Positions 17,580 through 26,482 of a stretch of 64,000 bases of DNA are shown piece by piece. The notes under the pieces are model-generated. The model had not been told where the DNA came from and did not search any database. It saw nothing but the letters and a program-made list of their open reading frames with translations. This DNA is from Emticicia fluvialis (GTDB lineage: Bacteria > Bacteroidota > Bacteroidia > Cytophagales > Spirosomataceae): assembly GCF_024793945.1 (NCBI RefSeq), contig NZ_JANUSD010000016.1, positions 1-64,000 of the forward strand, written 5' to 3'. The translations under genes were made by a program, and so were the position numbers. Position 1 is the stretch's first letter; every line of letters begins with the position of its first letter.

Positions 17580-17794
17580 GATTGCCTATTCATTAATGTA
17601 TTAATTTTCTTTTCTGTGACATTTGGACTCTCCTTAGTCAATTCGCCTTCAATTGCTAATTTGATTACATTAATTAAATTATTGTTAGTTGTGGACGACC
17701 ATTTAGATTTGTTCGCTTCCCCTTCTTTTAAATATCCTTTTTCAATAAATAAATCATCCTCTAAATAGGCTCTCAATATATCTTCTTTAGTCAT
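17576..17794 (-). CDS. Small acidic/basic protein of the defence operon
   Basis: A 72-residue soluble protein that begins MTKEDILRAYLEDDLFIEKG and has a central Ser/Asn-rich turn. It is unrecognised. It overlaps the helicase gene upstream by 8 bases and the SMC-like ATPase gene downstream by 4, so the reading frame is locked between two firm genes and is very probably real. Position suggests an adaptor or a small subunit between helicase and ATPase. Confidence 0.75.
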   Translation of the reverse strand: MTKEDILRAYLEDDLFIEKGYLKEGEANKSKWSSTTNNNLINVIKLAIEGELTKESPNVTEKKINTLMNRQS

Positions 17795-20030
17795 TGTTTT
17801 TTAATTTATTGTGTATTGTATAAATATTCAAATCATAATGCTTACAAATCTCCGAAAATACATTTTCTGTTTCAAAAGGGTTAATAGCCAATGAAGCAAA
17901 ATACATTACCCTTTCTAGCTCTTTTTCTACTAAACTTCTTTCAACTCTAAATGTATCAGATTCCTTGTTTGATGAGGATAAATCAGGTACTACTATGAGG
18001 TCATGAATAATAGCAATATACTTTTGAGAATGAGTTCGTAAAACTCTGCCTCTTCTTTGAATGAATTGTCTAGGATTTCCAGTACTTGAGCAAAAGATTG
18101 CGTGTTCAGCCCTTGGAATATCAACGCCTTCATCTAAACATTTCATAGAAGCAATCACATGAATTTTACCTGCTTTAAATTGGTCTAAAATATCATTTCT
18201 ATTTACCATTCCACTAACAAACTGGTTTACTTTAATTGATTTGTCTATTTTACCAACTTCTCTAGTATATTGATTAATTATTTTAATACTTTCCTCATCA
18301 CTATTATCATCCTCCGTTATTTCTTGAGTATTACCCTCTGGAACGTAAATAAAAGTATAATTAAGATTACCTTCCTTTTTAAATCGAGCTTCTAAAATCT
18401 CTCTTGTTTTTGATAACTTATTTATTGCTTTATGTATTATTCTCTTTCTTTTCAATAGTAATTTTTCGACAATGTCATTTTCTTCTAAATTCCCTGATTT
18501 ATTATTATAAAATTTAGCTAGCTTTTTTGTTATTTCAATGTATTCAATCAATTCTTCATCAGTAAGAGATATGATATGAGGATAATAATAGTATTTACAA
18601 AGTATTCCTTCTTCAATTGCACGCTCCATTGAGAATGAATAAGTATATGGCTCTTTATCGTTGAAAAACCTTTCCATAGCAATACTACCCTCTAAATCAT
18701 AAATTCTCTTAGGTGTTGCAGATAAACCTATTCTTTTGGGGAGATTTACCCTTTCCAAGCTATTTAAAACACTTTTGGAACCAATATTATGAGCTTCATC
18801 AGCTATAAATAAAGTATCACTGGGTAATTCTTTTAAATATTTTAAAAATCTCTCTTTTACAAAGGATGCATAAGTGGTTATAATTACAAAAGAGGTTGGA
18901 ATTCGCTTAGCAGTAGATAAAGTTGTAGCTAATTCACTCTCCCAATCTACTTTTGAAGATACTTTTACAACCTCAAAAAAATTGAATTTCCTTGCTTCAT
19001 CTTCCCACTGATTAACAAGTGTAATTGTAGGAACTAAAATCAAACAGTGATAAATAGACATATTATTCCTATTCATTTCTTGCAACAAACAATTCAGAGA
19101 GGTAATAGTTTTTCCCGTACCTGTTGCCATTGCAAAAATACCCTTGAAATCATTATTAACCCAATTGTTATAGGCATGGGTTTGGTATTCACGTGGTCTT
19201 CCTCCAAAAGGAAATTTAGGAAGCAATTCTATTTCTTCAAACTTCTCAACTTTTTTGTAAGCCGCTTTTAAAGACCTTTTTAATCTCTCGTTTATTGGCA
19301 GCTTATTCCTTTTTTCAATGAGATATTTTTCTTGCGCTAATAATTCATTTAATGATTTATCACCAAACTCACTTCGAATTGCAATTAATACTGTATCAAT
19401 TTCTAAGTACTCAACGAAATCTGCACGCCCTTCAAAAATTTCATTAAAATAGCGGCTTTGTGCGTTAATCCATTTATTAGACCTTCCATTTTCCCATGTG
19501 AGGAAACTATCTAATTCTTCAAGGTTTTCTAACAAACCATAAGCTGTAAAGTTACATGATGCTTTAAAACCCACTTTATTTATCCCATCATTAAAAATAC
19601 CTGATTTATAATGAGAGATGCCTTTACCACTTTTGGGTTGAATTATCTTAACTTGAATTCTTTTGTTCGCAATTAACCACGAAAAACATTCAAAAAAGTG
19701 TTTTCCATATTCATCAAGTGTTTTTCTTAAGCTTTTAATTTCATCTAATTTAATATATGTAGGATCTATGTTTCCTTCTAGTCCTTTTTTTATAGCATCT
19801 TTATCTTGCTCAGAAAGGATATTGTTAATAACCATCCGCATAGTACCCCCACAATATAAAAAACTAGCAAATCCAATAGATAAAACATTTATTGCAGAAG
19901 AACTAAAGTAGCCTAACAAAAGGTCAAATGATTTACTATTGCATAGTGCATCAATATAAAATTGAATAGGCTCATTTTCACTTCCTGTCTTATAATCTCT
20001 ATCAACAGACCATTCAACACTATTTAACAT
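17787..20030 (-). CDS. Superfamily 2 helicase with N-terminal PLD-like domain
   Basis: A 747-residue protein. Residues 1 to about 210 resemble a phospholipase-D-like nuclease domain: FDLLLGYFSSSAINVL at 34-49, then an HYKSGIF segment followed by KASCNFT, the usual HxK and GSxNxT positions. The helicase core follows with MATGTGKT near 300, a DEAH box in LFIADEAHN, LSATPKR, and motifs V-VI in CLDEGVDIPRAE and QFIQRRGRVLR. PLD-helicase fusions are typical of restriction and defence systems. It lies 18 bases behind the cysteine desulfurase gene and overlaps the next gene. Confidence 0.88.
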   Translation of the reverse strand: MLNSVEWSVDRDYKTGSENEPIQFYIDALCNSKSFDLLLGYFSSSAINVLSIGFASFLYCGGTMRMVINNILSEQDKDAIKKGLEGNIDPTYIKLDEIKSLRKTLDEYGKHFFECFSWLIANKRIQVKIIQPKSGKGISHYKSGIFNDGINKVGFKASCNFTAYGLLENLEELDSFLTWENGRSNKWINAQSRYFNEIFEGRADFVEYLEIDTVLIAIRSEFGDKSLNELLAQEKYLIEKRNKLPINERLKRSLKAAYKKVEKFEEIELLPKFPFGGRPREYQTHAYNNWVNNDFKGIFAMATGTGKTITSLNCLLQEMNRNNMSIYHCLILVPTITLVNQWEDEARKFNFFEVVKVSSKVDWESELATTLSTAKRIPTSFVIITTYASFVKERFLKYLKELPSDTLFIADEAHNIGSKSVLNSLERVNLPKRIGLSATPKRIYDLEGSIAMERFFNDKEPYTYSFSMERAIEEGILCKYYYYPHIISLTDEELIEYIEITKKLAKFYNNKSGNLEENDIVEKLLLKRKRIIHKAINKLSKTREILEARFKKEGNLNYTFIYVPEGNTQEITEDDNSDEESIKIINQYTREVGKIDKSIKVNQFVSGMVNRNDILDQFKAGKIHVIASMKCLDEGVDIPRAEHAIFCSSTGNPRQFIQRRGRVLRTHSQKYIAIIHDLIVVPDLSSSNKESDTFRVERSLVEKELERVMYFASLAINPFETENVFSEICKHYDLNIYTIHNKLKNND

Positions 20031-20048
20031 CTTACTACTTTTTAATAG

Positions 20049-21173
20049 TTATGATTTTAAACAAATAATTTCAACGAACTTTTCAATCTCCTCAATAGTA
20101 TTAAATTTCCCTAATGATAATCTCAAGCTTCCCATAGCCTCTTCTTCATTCAATCCCATTGCGATCAATACATGAGAAGGTTGAACTAGTGCTGAGGTAC
20201 AGGCAGAACCATTACTAACTGCGATATTTCTGTATCTATCTATAAAGAAATTAGCGTCAAATGATGGAAGAGAGATATTTAGTGTATTATAAAGTCTCTG
20301 TTCCAAATTTCCATTAATAAATGCGCCCTCAATTTCAAGTAAAGTTGTTTCCAACATACTTTTTAAACTTAAAATCTTTTTAGAATTAGAATCCATCTCC
20401 TTTAAAGCAATTTCACAAGCTATTCCCATCCCAACAATTGTCGGCACATTGCTTGTTCCACTTCTTAAGCCTATTTCATGCCCACCTCCATGAGTTTGTG
20501 TTTCAATTTTTATTCCCTTTTTTACAAATAGTCCTCCTGTTCCTTTCGGTCCGTAGAATTTATGTGCAGAAAAGCAAAGCAAGTCTAAGTCTAGTCCATA
20601 AACATCAATGGGGATTTTCCCAACTGCCTGTGTAGCATCTGTAAAAAATAATGAGTTGTTCTCATGAGTAATATCAATTAACTCTTTCATCGGTTGGATT
20701 ACTCCAGTCTCATTATTTACCCACATAATTGAAACTAAAACAGTATCAGGTCTTAGAGCACTTTTGAATTCCTCAATATTAATTATTCCATCATTTGTTA
20801 CAGAAATGTATGATACATCAAAACCAACTTGCTCAAGGTATTTACAAGTATCTAGAACAGCTTTATGTTCAGTTTTACAGGTAATGACGTGTTTGCCTTT
20901 AGATTGATTGGCAATCAATGTTCCCTTTATCGCTAAATTGACAGCTTCTGTAGCTCCAGAAGTGAAAATAATTTCTCTAGGTTCAGAATTTAGTAAGTTA
21001 GATACTTGCTCTCTAGCTTTCTCGACAGCTTTTTTTATATTTTTACCAAAATGATGATTACTTGATGAATTACCAAAGTACCCTTTAAAAAAGGGGAGCA
21101 TTGAATCAAGTACTCTTTCATCCAGTGGAGTAGTTGCATTATAGTCAAGATATATTAAATCAGAAGTATTCAA
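20049..21173 (-). CDS. Cysteine desulfurase, SspA/DndA/IscS-like
   Basis: A 374-residue class V aminotransferase-fold enzyme that uses pyridoxal phosphate to take sulfur from cysteine. It has YLDYNATTPLD at the N terminus, SGATEAVNLAIKG, TEHKAVLD, the PLP-lysine motif SAHKFYGPKGTGGL, LRSGTSNVP, and the mobile-loop active Cys in NGSACTSALVQPSHVL. It is the first gene of the minus-strand operon. Phosphorothioation loci need such an enzyme to feed DndC or SspD, so this is the expected sulfur donor for the SspD-like protein encoded on the other strand. Housekeeping IscS is unlikely, since no iscU lies nearby. Confidence 0.93.
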   Translation of the reverse strand: MNTSDLIYLDYNATTPLDERVLDSMLPFFKGYFGNSSSNHHFGKNIKKAVEKAREQVSNLLNSEPREIIFTSGATEAVNLAIKGTLIANQSKGKHVITCKTEHKAVLDTCKYLEQVGFDVSYISVTNDGIINIEEFKSALRPDTVLVSIMWVNNETGVIQPMKELIDITHENNSLFFTDATQAVGKIPIDVYGLDLDLLCFSAHKFYGPKGTGGLFVKKGIKIETQTHGGGHEIGLRSGTSNVPTIVGMGIACEIALKEMDSNSKKILSLKSMLETTLLEIEGAFINGNLEQRLYNTLNISLPSFDANFFIDRYRNIAVSNGSACTSALVQPSHVLIAMGLNEEEAMGSLRLSLGKFNTIEEIEKFVEIICLKS

Positions 21174-21419
21174 TTTATAGAATAGCTTGTCAAGGTTAAG
21201 TGTACAATGGTACTAAATATTATATTAATAAGCAATATTAATTTATAAAATGGGATCCTTTAAAGCCAAAAAAATTGTTATTGAATTAATTCCCTTGTTT
21301 AAATACAAAAGCTTGCAGTTTTAGAATAAGAAATGTAAAAATTATAACTCCCAAAAAAACAAATGCCTAATTTAAATCTGATGTGGTTATATTTAATTGA
21401 GATAAATATGAGTAAATGT

Positions 21420-21665
21420 TTAATTAATCAATATTTCAAACCTCTTATACACATATCCTTTCCCTCTGAGGGAGAAGAAGATGTATTCTGATAAATCAAT
21501 ACTAACCATATCTACAGTATATATGTGATTCAGTATCAAATCATCAATAGGTACAACACACCTCACTAAAAACGGACAATAGATTCTTCTTAACTCTCCT
21601 TTGGTGTTTACCACCAGTAGTGAAAAAGGATCTATTACAATTCTGGGATCGTATTTGTTATTCAT
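21420..21665 (-). CDS. Small hypothetical protein of the island backbone
   Basis: An 81-residue protein with no signal peptide; its pattern of short beta strands around RIYCPFLVRCVVPIDDLILN suggests a compact beta fold. I do not recognise it. It follows the DUF3871 gene on the same strand after about 50 bases and probably shares its transcript. Between it and the cysteine desulfurase start (21174-21419) I see only AT-rich leader DNA. Confidence 0.6.
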   Translation of the reverse strand: MNNKYDPRIVIDPFSLLVVNTKGELRRIYCPFLVRCVVPIDDLILNHIYTVDMVSIDLSEYIFFSLRGKGYVYKRFEILIN

Positions 21666-21715
21666 AAGTTCTTATTAAAAAACAGGTCAGTTACTGAAAC
21701 TAACCTGTTAGAGTG

Positions 21716-22693
21716 CTACGATAAAAACCAACATTTTTCTTTACTCTCCATTGAATACACCAATCCTTGAATAAATGAATAAGCATTTACTCCCCTATCC
21801 AGAAAGGTATCAATGTATGATTGCTTGTTGACTCCGGTAAACAGATTATACAGATTCCACAAGTTGATACTTCCATCCTCCTGTCTGCAGAATGATTGAT
21901 CATTGTAATAATCCTTTGCAACCATGCTTATCTGATTATCTCCAAAAACCAATGGAGGTATCATTTTCTTCTCCTGATGAGGTAAATAACTGTACAACTT
22001 AGCTCTACCTATCAGCGTAGCAAATTCATGCTCAGTTAAGTTATAGTTTAGCATATTCTGCATGAGGTAAACCTGCTTTTCTGCATTGAAACGAAGCACT
22101 AAATCATAGATTCCCTTCATGAGTTGAGATACATTCTTAACTCTTAAATCACCTACATATCCATCAGACCAGACACATAGATTACAGCATACTTTATTCT
22201 GAAATCCGATGAAAATCTTGAAGTGTTCATCTACTCCTTTTTTGTTGTAGAGATTATCTAAACTATAGCTCTTTACCCCTCCTATTGTTAAGGTAATTTC
22301 ATTTCCATTAATGGTATCTCTGATAGTGGGTATCTCTATTACAAAAGCCATTCTTTCAAAGTAGATAGTTTTCTCATGTTCCAGTAAATCTTTAGCTGGT
22401 TTATCTTTTGCATCAGGTATTCTACCCTTAATAGGATGTGATACTCTAATGGCCGGAGATAGAATCTGCTCTTCTTTATAGATTTGATGAACCACTTCTA
22501 ATGCTGAATGGATAAACTCCTGATGAGAAATAACCGGTTCATTATCTTTTACATATACAGGAATCAGATGTGTTTCTTGTACCTCTGTTAAGGTTACAGG
22601 AATAGTATTTGCTTGAATAAAGAGGTTATCAGTTGAAATAACTGATTCAATGGTTTTATGCTGCTGAATATCAGCTAATAATTGGTTTTCCAT
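21716..22693 (-). CDS. DUF3871 family protein
   Basis: A 325-residue protein matching DUF3871, a family I know from Bacteroidota integrative elements. It has a PVYVKDNEPVISHQEFI segment near residues 46-62, a conserved RVSHPIKGRIPDAKDKPA, NEITLTIGGVKSY, and FKIFIGFQNKVCCNLCVWSDG. Function is unknown; the family accompanies the element's RecA-like ATPase, as here. Spacing to the neighbour upstream is 24 bases. No truncation is seen. Confidence 0.8.
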   Translation of the reverse strand: MENQLLADIQQHKTIESVISTDNLFIQANTIPVTLTEVQETHLIPVYVKDNEPVISHQEFIHSALEVVHQIYKEEQILSPAIRVSHPIKGRIPDAKDKPAKDLLEHEKTIYFERMAFVIEIPTIRDTINGNEITLTIGGVKSYSLDNLYNKKGVDEHFKIFIGFQNKVCCNLCVWSDGYVGDLRVKNVSQLMKGIYDLVLRFNAEKQVYLMQNMLNYNLTEHEFATLIGRAKLYSYLPHQEKKMIPPLVFGDNQISMVAKDYYNDQSFCRQEDGSINLWNLYNLFTGVNKQSYIDTFLDRGVNAYSFIQGLVYSMESKEKCWFLS

Positions 22694-22717
22694 ATCAATA
22701 GGATGTTTTGCTAGTGA

Positions 22718-23559
22718 TTAATTTACCGGTGATTGCAGTTGTGATTTTCTGAGATTGAATTCTTTACGAAAATCTGTTTGTTCTTCAGGAGCAGTGTTAT
22801 TATACAGCTCCCTTAACTCATCTATATTGCTGCAGGAATTAATATGTTCAATAATGATTGGAGAACTCTTAGGTAGCTTTTCTGCTGCTACTCCCTGCAT
22901 GCACCAATCCAAGAGTATCCTACCTGTTTCAATAGTTATCTGAAACTCTGTTTTTTATTAACAAATAGTTCTGTTCTATCCTTAGAGGCAACTGCATAGT
23001 GCTTAATATCAATTTCAAACACAATGGTTAGTTCATAATCTAAACCATCTCTTTGAATTGCACGTAATCCAACTTTCTCAGGAACTTGTTTTCCATTCTT
23101 TTCATTCAGTACATAATCTTGTTTAGCTCTCATGGTACAGATAATGTGTACATCTGCTTGTAGCATGGATTGAATGAATCTTTGGTGTCTGGGTGTGAAC
23201 TTACTCCAGTTAGTATACGAATTACCAGATAGCGCTCCATGCTGATCAATGATGTAATCCCATTCATGAGAAATGGAATCAATAATGATTACCTCCACCC
23301 CTGCTTTTAAACAGATGTCTAATGCTTCTCTGTATTTCTCAGGAGAGAATAATGGTTGAAGATTCAGTACATAAAAAGAACCTAAGTGTGCATATAATTC
23401 TGCTGAATGATTCTCAGTATCAATTACTGCTACTTTAGTCCAATCATGGGTAATTCCATAAGCAATTAACAGTGCTGAATAAGTTTTACCAGAACCGCTT
23501 GAACCTTGTAATCCGAGTTTGATTTTTACATTTTTTCTTTGTGCTAATTGTAATTGCAT
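22718..23559 (-). pseudogene. RecA-like AAA ATPase, frameshifted
   Basis: The first 207 codons (23559 to 22936) encode a phage-type RecA-like ATPase with Walker A GLQGSSGSGKTYSALL and Walker B VEVIIIDSISHEW. The frame stops after LFVNKKQSFR. One base added to the homopolymer at 22951-22956 (six T on this strand) restores a continuous frame through EFQITIETGRILLDW into the next 60 codons, which end at 22718. The intact product would be about 280 residues. Either the gene is broken or the run is a sequencing error. Confidence 0.8.
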
Positions 23560-23636
23560 TTAGGCATTGGTTTAAAGTGAAATAAAAAAGGAGTAAAGCC
23601 AATTAGCTCTACTCCCATAATAGTTTTAATGAACAC

Positions 23637-23990
23637 TTAGGCAAACACTAACTCATCCTTCTGCATCACCACCTGTTCCATGCTACTTTGTTCAACAGGT
23701 GAATAATCATATCTGTGTTGCCTTGTTATGACCTCTCCTGTTTCAGGAATTGTAAATTCATAAGGTTCACACTCAGTCTTAGTGATGGAACCTGCCATTG
23801 TTTTACCTAACATTTTCAGGCACATAGATTCATTGAAAGTAGAAGAAATCCAGCATTTTCTTGTTGTGATGTAGTGCCTTCCTGTGTTTTGAGAAATAAC
23901 AAACTCCATGTCATCAGATTGGAGTTCAAGAGCAAAATAGTCTTTACCCTCTACTGAGGTTCTTTGCTGATAAGCAGTTACAGTTACCAT
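23637..23990 (-). CDS. Hypothetical protein of the island backbone
   Basis: A 117-residue soluble protein with a beta-rich N-terminal part (TAYQQRTSVEGKDYFALELQ) and a middle segment RHYITTRKCWISSTFNE. I do not recognise a named family. It lies 77 bases upstream of the RecA-like ATPase gene on the same strand, a position usual for accessory single-strand-annealing or recombination genes, but this is only context. Confidence 0.6.
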   Translation of the reverse strand: MVTVTAYQQRTSVEGKDYFALELQSDDMEFVISQNTGRHYITTRKCWISSTFNESMCLKMLGKTMAGSITKTECEPYEFTIPETGEVITRQHRYDYSPVEQSSMEQVVMQKDELVFA

Positions 23991-24393
23991 TGAATTAAGG
24001 AATTAAAGTGAAAGAAATAAATTTGCAGAGAGGAGAGGCAACTTTTGAAGATTAAGCTATATGCAATTTATAGCTGTGAGATTACAGACAATAAAAAACC
24101 AATGTAAATGTCAGTATCTACATTGGTTCATTATTTTATTTCAATTTTGAAAATGCCGGGCGTTACCTCCTATCTTTTAGTATGGGGGGTCAAGGGAATG
24201 AAGCCTCTAAGATACATATTGATATATGGGGGGGTGAGAAGAAAAAAATTTGGGTAACAATGCTGAAAAACTCAGTGGGTAAAATTTAAAATTGGGTTGC
24301 AATAATACAATTGGTTAAAAATCATAGTTTGCCTGTGAAAGTTGTGTTTTTTACTAATAGCAGAACTATGAAAAATGTCATTAAGAAAATACG
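23991..24393. other. Noncoding stretch between two island modules
   Basis: About 400 bases without a supportable gene. It holds the minus-strand terminator at 24092-24128 and, at 24160-24240, a G-rich plus-strand stretch (GGGGGGTC, then GGGGGGGTG). I see no conserved RNA that I could name. Confidence 0.5.
24092..24128 (-). terminator. Terminator behind the J-domain operon
   Basis: A perfect 10-bp stem (AACCAATGTA at 24097-24106, TACATTGGTT at 24119-24128). On the minus strand it is followed by TTTTTTAT. It lies 266 bases past the last gene of the operon 25806-24394. Confidence 0.7.
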
Positions 24394-24732
24394 TCAACTA
24401 CTTTTAAAGTTCTCTACTTCTTCTTGTAATTTGACAAGCTCAGAATAATTTCTTTTCGCCTTAGTTATTCTCATGGAAAGTTCTGTTGCCATTTCTCTTT
24501 TATTATCTTGAAATCTGTCAGGGTGAGTTTGCTTAATCAGGTTTTTATATAAATCATGGCTTTTTGAAATACTAAGAATAATGTTTTGAGTTGTATTCCC
24601 GAAATCTCTGTCCATATCCTTAAGCATTAGATTTCTTAATTTTTTACGTATAAGGTATCTCCTTACTAAGAAAAAAACACATACTACCATAATTATGGAC
24701 CCAATATATATGATATTATTTCTCATAATCAT
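24394..24732 (-). CDS. Membrane-anchored J-domain-like protein
   Basis: A 112-residue protein. Residues 5-25 form one transmembrane helix (IIYIGSIIMVVCVFFLVRRY), followed by a basic stretch. The C-terminal half resembles a DnaJ J-domain: helix II YKNLIKQ, the HPD motif at about residues 70-72 (THPDRF), and helix III ending in KRNYSELV. HPD is the residue triad that stimulates Hsp70 ATPase. It has no Gly/Phe or zinc-binding region. It overlaps the 143-residue gene by four bases and closes a three-gene operon. Confidence 0.75.
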   Translation of the reverse strand: MIMRNNIIYIGSIIMVVCVFFLVRRYLIRKKLRNLMLKDMDRDFGNTTQNIILSISKSHDLYKNLIKQTHPDRFQDNKREMATELSMRITKAKRNYSELVKLQEEVENFKSS

Positions 24733-25160
24733 TTGGCTTGCTCTAACATAAATTTTTGCAAATCAACCACTTGTTTTAATGAAATTTGAATACCAGCAGT
24801 ATTGGTTTTGCCTACAATAATTAGAGTATCGTATCCCAATGCCATTAATTGCCTTATAAATGGGGCGCTGTCGAGAACATATTTGGCTATCTCCCAGAAA
24901 TTATTCTCACTTAAATCTTCATCATTCTCAATAGTAATCTTAAAACCACTTCTAAGGTAGATGGAACTGAGAGAATGGGTAAACTTGGGGTTTCCCATTG
25001 ATGTTATAACTGTACACAGTCTATCAATTTCACCCTGCAAAAAAGCCTGTTTGAACAAGGTATTAAACTCTTTTAAGATTCTTACTCTTTCAAGATTTCC
25101 TTGCGTAATAACATCAACAATTCTACTAAGGAAGGTTGATATTTTTGAGAAAATGTTCAT
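24729..25160 (-). CDS. Hypothetical protein of the J-domain operon
   Basis: A 143-residue protein with no clear signal peptide. The N-terminal 40 residues are amphipathic helix; the rest alternates strands and helices, including a GYDTLIIVGKTNTAGIQISL segment near the C terminus. I do not recognise it. It overlaps the J-domain gene by ATGA and lies 31 bases behind the exported protein gene, so the three products probably work together at the membrane. Confidence 0.65.
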   Translation of the reverse strand: MNIFSKISTFLSRIVDVITQGNLERVRILKEFNTLFKQAFLQGEIDRLCTVITSMGNPKFTHSLSSIYLRSGFKITIENDEDLSENNFWEIAKYVLDSAPFIRQLMALGYDTLIIVGKTNTAGIQISLKQVVDLQKFMLEQAK

Positions 25161-25191
25161 TATAATAAATATGTTTTGAAGGTAGATATTA

Positions 25192-25806
25192 TCACAACCC
25201 GAGTTTTTGCTTCAAAGTCTCTTCATCAATTTCTGTTGTTTTCGAAATGTTCAAATTTTGCTTCAGTGCCTCTTCGTCAACATTCTTTATATTGCTAGAG
25301 ACTCCGATTAAAGTGTCTTCAGTATCTTTAAGTATTAAGTAACTACAAGCTAATAAAAGAGAGGCAATTACTATAATTCCAAAAAGTATCATAGTTTGTT
25401 TCCTTTTCTCATTCATATGGCTTTCATAGCGCAATTGTAATGAACCTGATTTAATTTGATCTGTATTAAAAGACATCCCTTCTTTAATGTAAGGTTCTAA
25501 TTCTGGACTTCTAAATATTTCTTTAGGTGCATAAGGATGAGGGTCTTCAGGGAGTCTTATTTTTGCAGCAGATTGTTCAATAAGCTCTTCTAAAGAAATT
25601 TCAGGTTTAGTTCGAGTAACAGGCTCAACTCGACTATTAGGAATATTGATAGGAATAACCGGCTCAATTTGTTGTGGAGCGATGTACGGAATTGGGTATT
25701 CTGTCGTGTTTTGTTCAGGACTATTTGATTGGCTAAAACCACGGTTTGAATATGTTGTAAGGAACAAAAACAGAAAAATTGTCTGTTTTAAGAATTGACG
25801 TTTCAT
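25192..25806 (-). CDS. Exported, membrane-anchored protein of the J-domain operon
   Basis: A 204-residue protein. A signal peptide spans residues 1-26 (ending GFSQS), followed by a Pro-rich periplasmic segment (IPYIAPQQIEPVIPINIP). A second hydrophobic helix lies at about 139-160 (MILFGIIVIASLLLACSYLIL). The short C-terminal tail carries two copies of a DEExLKQxL motif. I know no family. It is the first gene of a three-gene minus-strand operon divergent from the XRE regulator. Confidence 0.7.
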   Translation of the reverse strand: MKRQFLKQTIFLFLFLTTYSNRGFSQSNSPEQNTTEYPIPYIAPQQIEPVIPINIPNSRVEPVTRTKPEISLEELIEQSAAKIRLPEDPHPYAPKEIFRSPELEPYIKEGMSFNTDQIKSGSLQLRYESHMNEKRKQTMILFGIIVIASLLLACSYLILKDTEDTLIGVSSNIKNVDEEALKQNLNISKTTEIDEETLKQKLGL

Positions 25807-25945
25807 TGTGGAAATTTTTAATGATATAAAGAAATAATTGGTTGTTTTTAACTAACAAAGCTATCTACTAGCCATAAATTTTCAAGGCTCATTTTGTTAC
25901 TGTCACGATTTATTTACAACTTTGGAGGAGGTAAATATCTAACCA

Positions 25946-26308
25946 ATGGAAATAGGCACTAAAATCAAAAAATTAAGAGAGCTAAAGAATTTCACACAAG
26001 AGCATGTGGCTAATTCTTTAAGTATGACTCCATCAGGATATGGTAAAATTGAAAGAAATGAAACAGAGGTAAGCTATCACAAATTAGAAAAGATAGCAGA
26101 GGTTCTGGGAATTAAAGTGGAAGATATTATCAATTTTAATGAGAGCATGGTTTTTAACGTGATGCATAATCAGACTGGAAATGGTTATGTTGTAAACCAT
26201 ATTAGCACCTCTGAAAATGAAAAAAGCCTGTACGAGCTAATCATCTCTCAACAGAAAGAAGAGATTGAGAATCTGAGAAAGATTATTGAAAAATTGCAGG
26301 ATAAGTGA
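25946..26308 (+). CDS. XRE-family transcriptional regulator
   Basis: A 120-residue protein with an N-terminal Cro/CI helix-turn-helix (IKKLRELKNFTQEHVANSLS, then GYGKIERNETEVSYHKLEKIAEVL) in residues 5-60 and a C-terminal coiled coil (EKSLYELIISQQKEEIENLR). It is the only plus-strand gene in the island's backbone and is divergent from the J-domain operon, so it may regulate that operon and itself from the shared 139-base spacer. Confidence 0.9.
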   Translation: MEIGTKIKKLRELKNFTQEHVANSLSMTPSGYGKIERNETEVSYHKLEKIAEVLGIKVEDIINFNESMVFNVMHNQTGNGYVVNHISTSENEKSLYELIISQQKEEIENLRKIIEKLQDK

Positions 26309-26417
26309 TTTTTCATTCTCTAAATTTTGTTGGTCAAAAGTTAATCCTGCTGTTGTTTTACAGCACTATAGTAGTATCAGAAACTATCATCTATAACACC
26401 TGTAATACTAAAATTCA

Positions 26418-26464
26418 ACCCAACCAAAACAATCCTACTATATAGATTTATATCTTGGTTGGGT
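26418..26464. repeat. Hairpin repeat flanking the DUF3127 gene (copy 1)
   Basis: Arms ACCCAACCAA (26418-26427) and TTGGTTGGGT (26455-26464) are perfect complements. A second copy of the same arms lies at 26768-26815, on the other side of the DUF3127 gene. Too large a loop for a classical terminator; possible protein or replication site. Confidence 0.6.
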
Positions 26465-26482
26465 CAAAATTAGTCGCTGTTT

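Noticed and set aside
20049..21173. Housekeeping IscS
   Set aside because: There is no iscU or other Fe-S assembly gene, the gene lies inside the island and it heads the defence operon.
24160..24240. Possible riboswitch or quadruplex in the G-rich stretch
   Set aside because: The G-runs are too few and irregular, and no conserved secondary structure is recognisable.
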